64,000 bases of DNA from an uncultured Bacteroidia bacterium (GTDB lineage Bacteria > Bacteroidota > Bacteroidia > NS11-12g > UBA9320), in assembly GCA_943787465.1 (NCBI GenBank), contig CALSMN010000005.1:1-64000 (forward strand), read 5' to 3'. Position 1 is the stretch's first letter. Each line of letters starts with the position of its first letter. The position numbers were made by a program, and so were the translations under genes. Below the pieces are notes generated by a model. That model worked only from the letters and a program-made list of their open reading frames with translations. It was not told the origin of the DNA and searched no databases. Positions 62,728 through 64,000 of this stretch are shown here, piece by piece.

Positions 62728-62728
62728 A

Positions 62729-63082
62729 ATGGATTTAGATATCAATAGAAGAGTAGAAGCATTGATTGATAAAACTTCTAATACAAAATCAGCATTTGCC
62801 GAAAAGACAGGTATCAATACTGTCATTTTATCTCATATTAGTTCCGGAAGAAACAAGGTAAGTTTAACAACTGTTCAACAGATTTTATTGAGTTATCCTA
62901 ATGTAAATGCAGAGTGGTTAATTTTAGGCAAGGGTGGTATGTTCAAATCATCCAATAAAAATGAATCGATACAAGATATAAAAAATTACTTAAATGTCCT
63001 GAAACAAGGTGTTGATGAATCTAGCACTCAACTTCACCAGAAAATTAAACACATGGAAAAGTATATGGATAAATTGGTATAA
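62729..63082 (+). CDS. Small XRE-type helix-turn-helix regulator
   Basis: A 117-residue protein with an N-terminal HTH (about 12-50): TKSAFAEKTGINTVILSHISSGRNKVSLTTVQQILLSYP, followed by VNAEWLILGKGGMF, the usual ending of this Bacteroidota XRE class, and a C-terminal coiled coil (about 78-117) for dimerisation. It is preceded by a palindrome that overlaps its own promoter, so it probably represses itself. No toxin or phage gene is next to it. Confidence 0.88.
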   Translation: MDLDINRRVEALIDKTSNTKSAFAEKTGINTVILSHISSGRNKVSLTTVQQILLSYPNVNAEWLILGKGGMFKSSNKNESIQDIKNYLNVLKQGVDESSTQLHQKIKHMEKYMDKLV

Positions 63083-63086
63083 ATAC

Positions 63087-63680
63087 TCAGCTATCTAAAG
63101 ATTTAATTTTATCTCTGATTAATGCTGCTCTTTTGTAATCCTCAATTTGTATAGCCTTATCTAACTCTAATTTCAATTGATCCAAAGATAAATGACCTAG
63201 GGTGTCATTAGGTTCAGGGATTTGTTCAATTTCTTGGGTATCTAAATCTAAAGAATTTTCATCATCATCTTCGTACTGAATTCCAGCATCATTTAAAATA
63301 CTTCGAAATGTATAAATGTTGCACTTGGATCGGAGAGCTATCGCGACAGCATCACTAGTTCTGGCATCAATATGGATTTCCTTACCGTTCATACTTGTTA
63401 CTAAAGTAGAGTAAAATACTCCTTCCTCAAGCTTATTGATTATAACCTCTTTTAAAACGATTTGGTATTGATTTAAAAAATCTTGAATTAGATCATGGGT
63501 CAATGGACGTTGAGGTTTTAAACCTTCTATAACTAATGCGATAGATTGAGCTTCGTATCCGCCAATGATTACAGGAAGTTTGAGTTCACCATTATCTTCT
63601 CCTAAAATAAGCGTGTAACTATTGCGTTGGGAATGACTGGATGTTAGACCCACGATATTTAATTTAATCTTATCTTCCAT
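63087..63680 (-). CDS. Bifunctional nuclease (DUF151) with UVR tail
   Basis: A 197-residue protein. The DUF151 domain (about 1-130) shows LPVIIGGYEAQSIALVIEG and IDARTSDAVAIALRSKCNIYTF. The C-terminal UVR motif (about 160-195) is LDQLKLELDKAIQIEDYKRAALIRDKIKSL, as in UvrB/UvrC and ClpC. DUF151 proteins are reported to have RNase and DNase activity. It lies 16 bp behind etfA on the same strand, the common Bacteroidota arrangement. Confidence 0.92.
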   Translation of the reverse strand: MEDKIKLNIVGLTSSHSQRNSYTLILGEDNGELKLPVIIGGYEAQSIALVIEGLKPQRPLTHDLIQDFLNQYQIVLKEVIINKLEEGVFYSTLVTSMNGKEIHIDARTSDAVAIALRSKCNIYTFRSILNDAGIQYEDDDENSLDLDTQEIEQIPEPNDTLGHLSLDQLKLELDKAIQIEDYKRAALIRDKIKSLDS

Positions 63681-63696
63681 ATAAAATGGAGTGTTT

Positions 63697-64000
63697 TTAT
63701 TTTTTGATTTCCAAAATTCTTCTTGTAAGTCTGGGAAGTACTTCTAATGCATCACCAACAATTCCATAATCAGCAGCTTTGAAAAAAGGAGCTTCAGGAT
63801 CAGTGTTAATCACACAAATAACTTTACTGCCACTCACACCTGCTAAATGTTGAATAGCTCCTGATATTCCAGCAGCAATGTATAGATTGGGTTTGATGGT
63901 GATTCCAGTTTGACCAACATGTTCGCTGTGAGGTCGCCATTCCATATCACTAACAGGTTTAGAACATGCTGTTGCTGCTCCTAACGCACTGGCTAATTCC
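63697..64000 (-). CDS. etfA: Electron transfer flavoprotein alpha subunit, C-terminal part
   Basis: The frame is open to the window edge, so the ORF-track start at 63945 is internal. The visible part is the FAD domain: [80 protein letters not shown]. EtfAB passes electrons from acyl-CoA dehydrogenases to the quinone pool. etfB would be beyond the edge. Confidence 0.95.
   Translation of the reverse strand, partial: ELASALGAATACSKPVSDMEWRPHSEHVGQTGITIKPNLYIAAGISGAIQHLAGVSGSKVICVINTDPEAPFFKAADYGIVGDALEVLPRLTRRILEIKK

Noticed and set aside
62506-62728. Prophage or defence island signature around the XRE regulator
   Set aside because: Flanking genes (DUF1015, DUF6580, bifunctional nuclease, etfA) are ordinary chromosomal genes; no integrase, toxin, nuclease-helicase set or att-like repeats seen.

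Overview
The window is a gene-dense, AT-rich stretch (roughly one third G+C by eye) of a Bacteroidota chromosome, probably a free-living marine or freshwater member of a Saprospiria/Chitinophagia/Flavobacteriia-like lineage. The evidence is type IX secretion C-terminal sorting domains (M28 peptidase, NHL/PKD protein), two TonB-dependent receptors with carboxypeptidase-like N-terminal domains plus a DUF4249 lipoprotein, DUF4296, TIGR02757, DUF6580 and DUF349 families, a UVR-tailed bifunctional nuclease next to etfA, an almost complete lack of Shine-Dalgarno sequences, and many matches to the Bacteroidota promoter -7 box TAnnTTTG. No prophage, IS element or CRISPR array was seen.

Layout. 1-8.7 kb: tail of an M16 peptidase, a glycosyltransferase with an LptF/LptG-type permease, a TPR protein, valS, rplS, and divergently rplU-rpmA, followed by a promoter-hairpin-terminator unit that looks like a small RNA. 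8.7-16.9 kb: YggS, DUF4296 lipoprotein, mutS2, a hotdog thioesterase, smpB, tRNA-Leu, an M28 peptidase, a trans-sulfuration enzyme and TIGR02757. 17-24 kb: YwqK/MORN-like protein, family-9 glycosyltransferase, LysM protein, O-antigen ligase-like protein, outer-membrane protein, PafA-type phosphatase. 24-30 kb: TonB receptor, DUF4249, second TonB receptor. 30-33.3 kb: a patch with two disrupted genes (lipoprotein with a frameshift; glycosyltransferase with an in-frame stop) around a small CxxC lipoprotein. 33-50 kb: mostly housekeeping (methyltransferase, DUF349, HMG-CoA lyase-like enzyme, purC, LuxC-type reductase, ruvX-def-ubiA-maf run, ECF sigma factor, PTPS/QueD-folE-lolD, RRM protein, universal stress protein, nucleoside phosphorylase). 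50-52.3 kb: tRNA-Lys, a cloverleaf-like structured element, tRNA-Arg, and a long-chain acyl-CoA synthetase broken by about seven frameshifts. 52-64 kb: prohibitin, family-9 glycosyltransferase, cyclase, histidine kinase, thioredoxin, DUF58, tRNA-Ser, YihY/BrkB, serC-serA-DUF1015 operon, DUF6580, an XRE regulator behind a 31-bp palindromic promoter, bifunctional nuclease and the end of etfA.

The genes are largely housekeeping: translation (valS, rplS, rplU, rpmA, smpB, def, four tRNAs), cofactor and amino acid synthesis (serC/serA, purC, folE/queD, trans-sulfuration), envelope and surface building (glycosyltransferases, O-antigen ligase, Lol/Lpt parts, TonB receptors), and DNA maintenance (mutS2, ruvX). 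I did not find a clear new multi-gene defence or metabolic system. The most promising unexplained signals are non-coding: the unit at 8.53-8.69 kb, the cloverleaf between tRNA-Lys and tRNA-Arg, the palindromic promoter of the XRE gene, and a recurring TAnnTTTG-N4/5-start-codon arrangement that implies leaderless mRNAs. The clustered frameshifts in the acyl-CoA synthetase also need explaining, either as biology or as sequence error.
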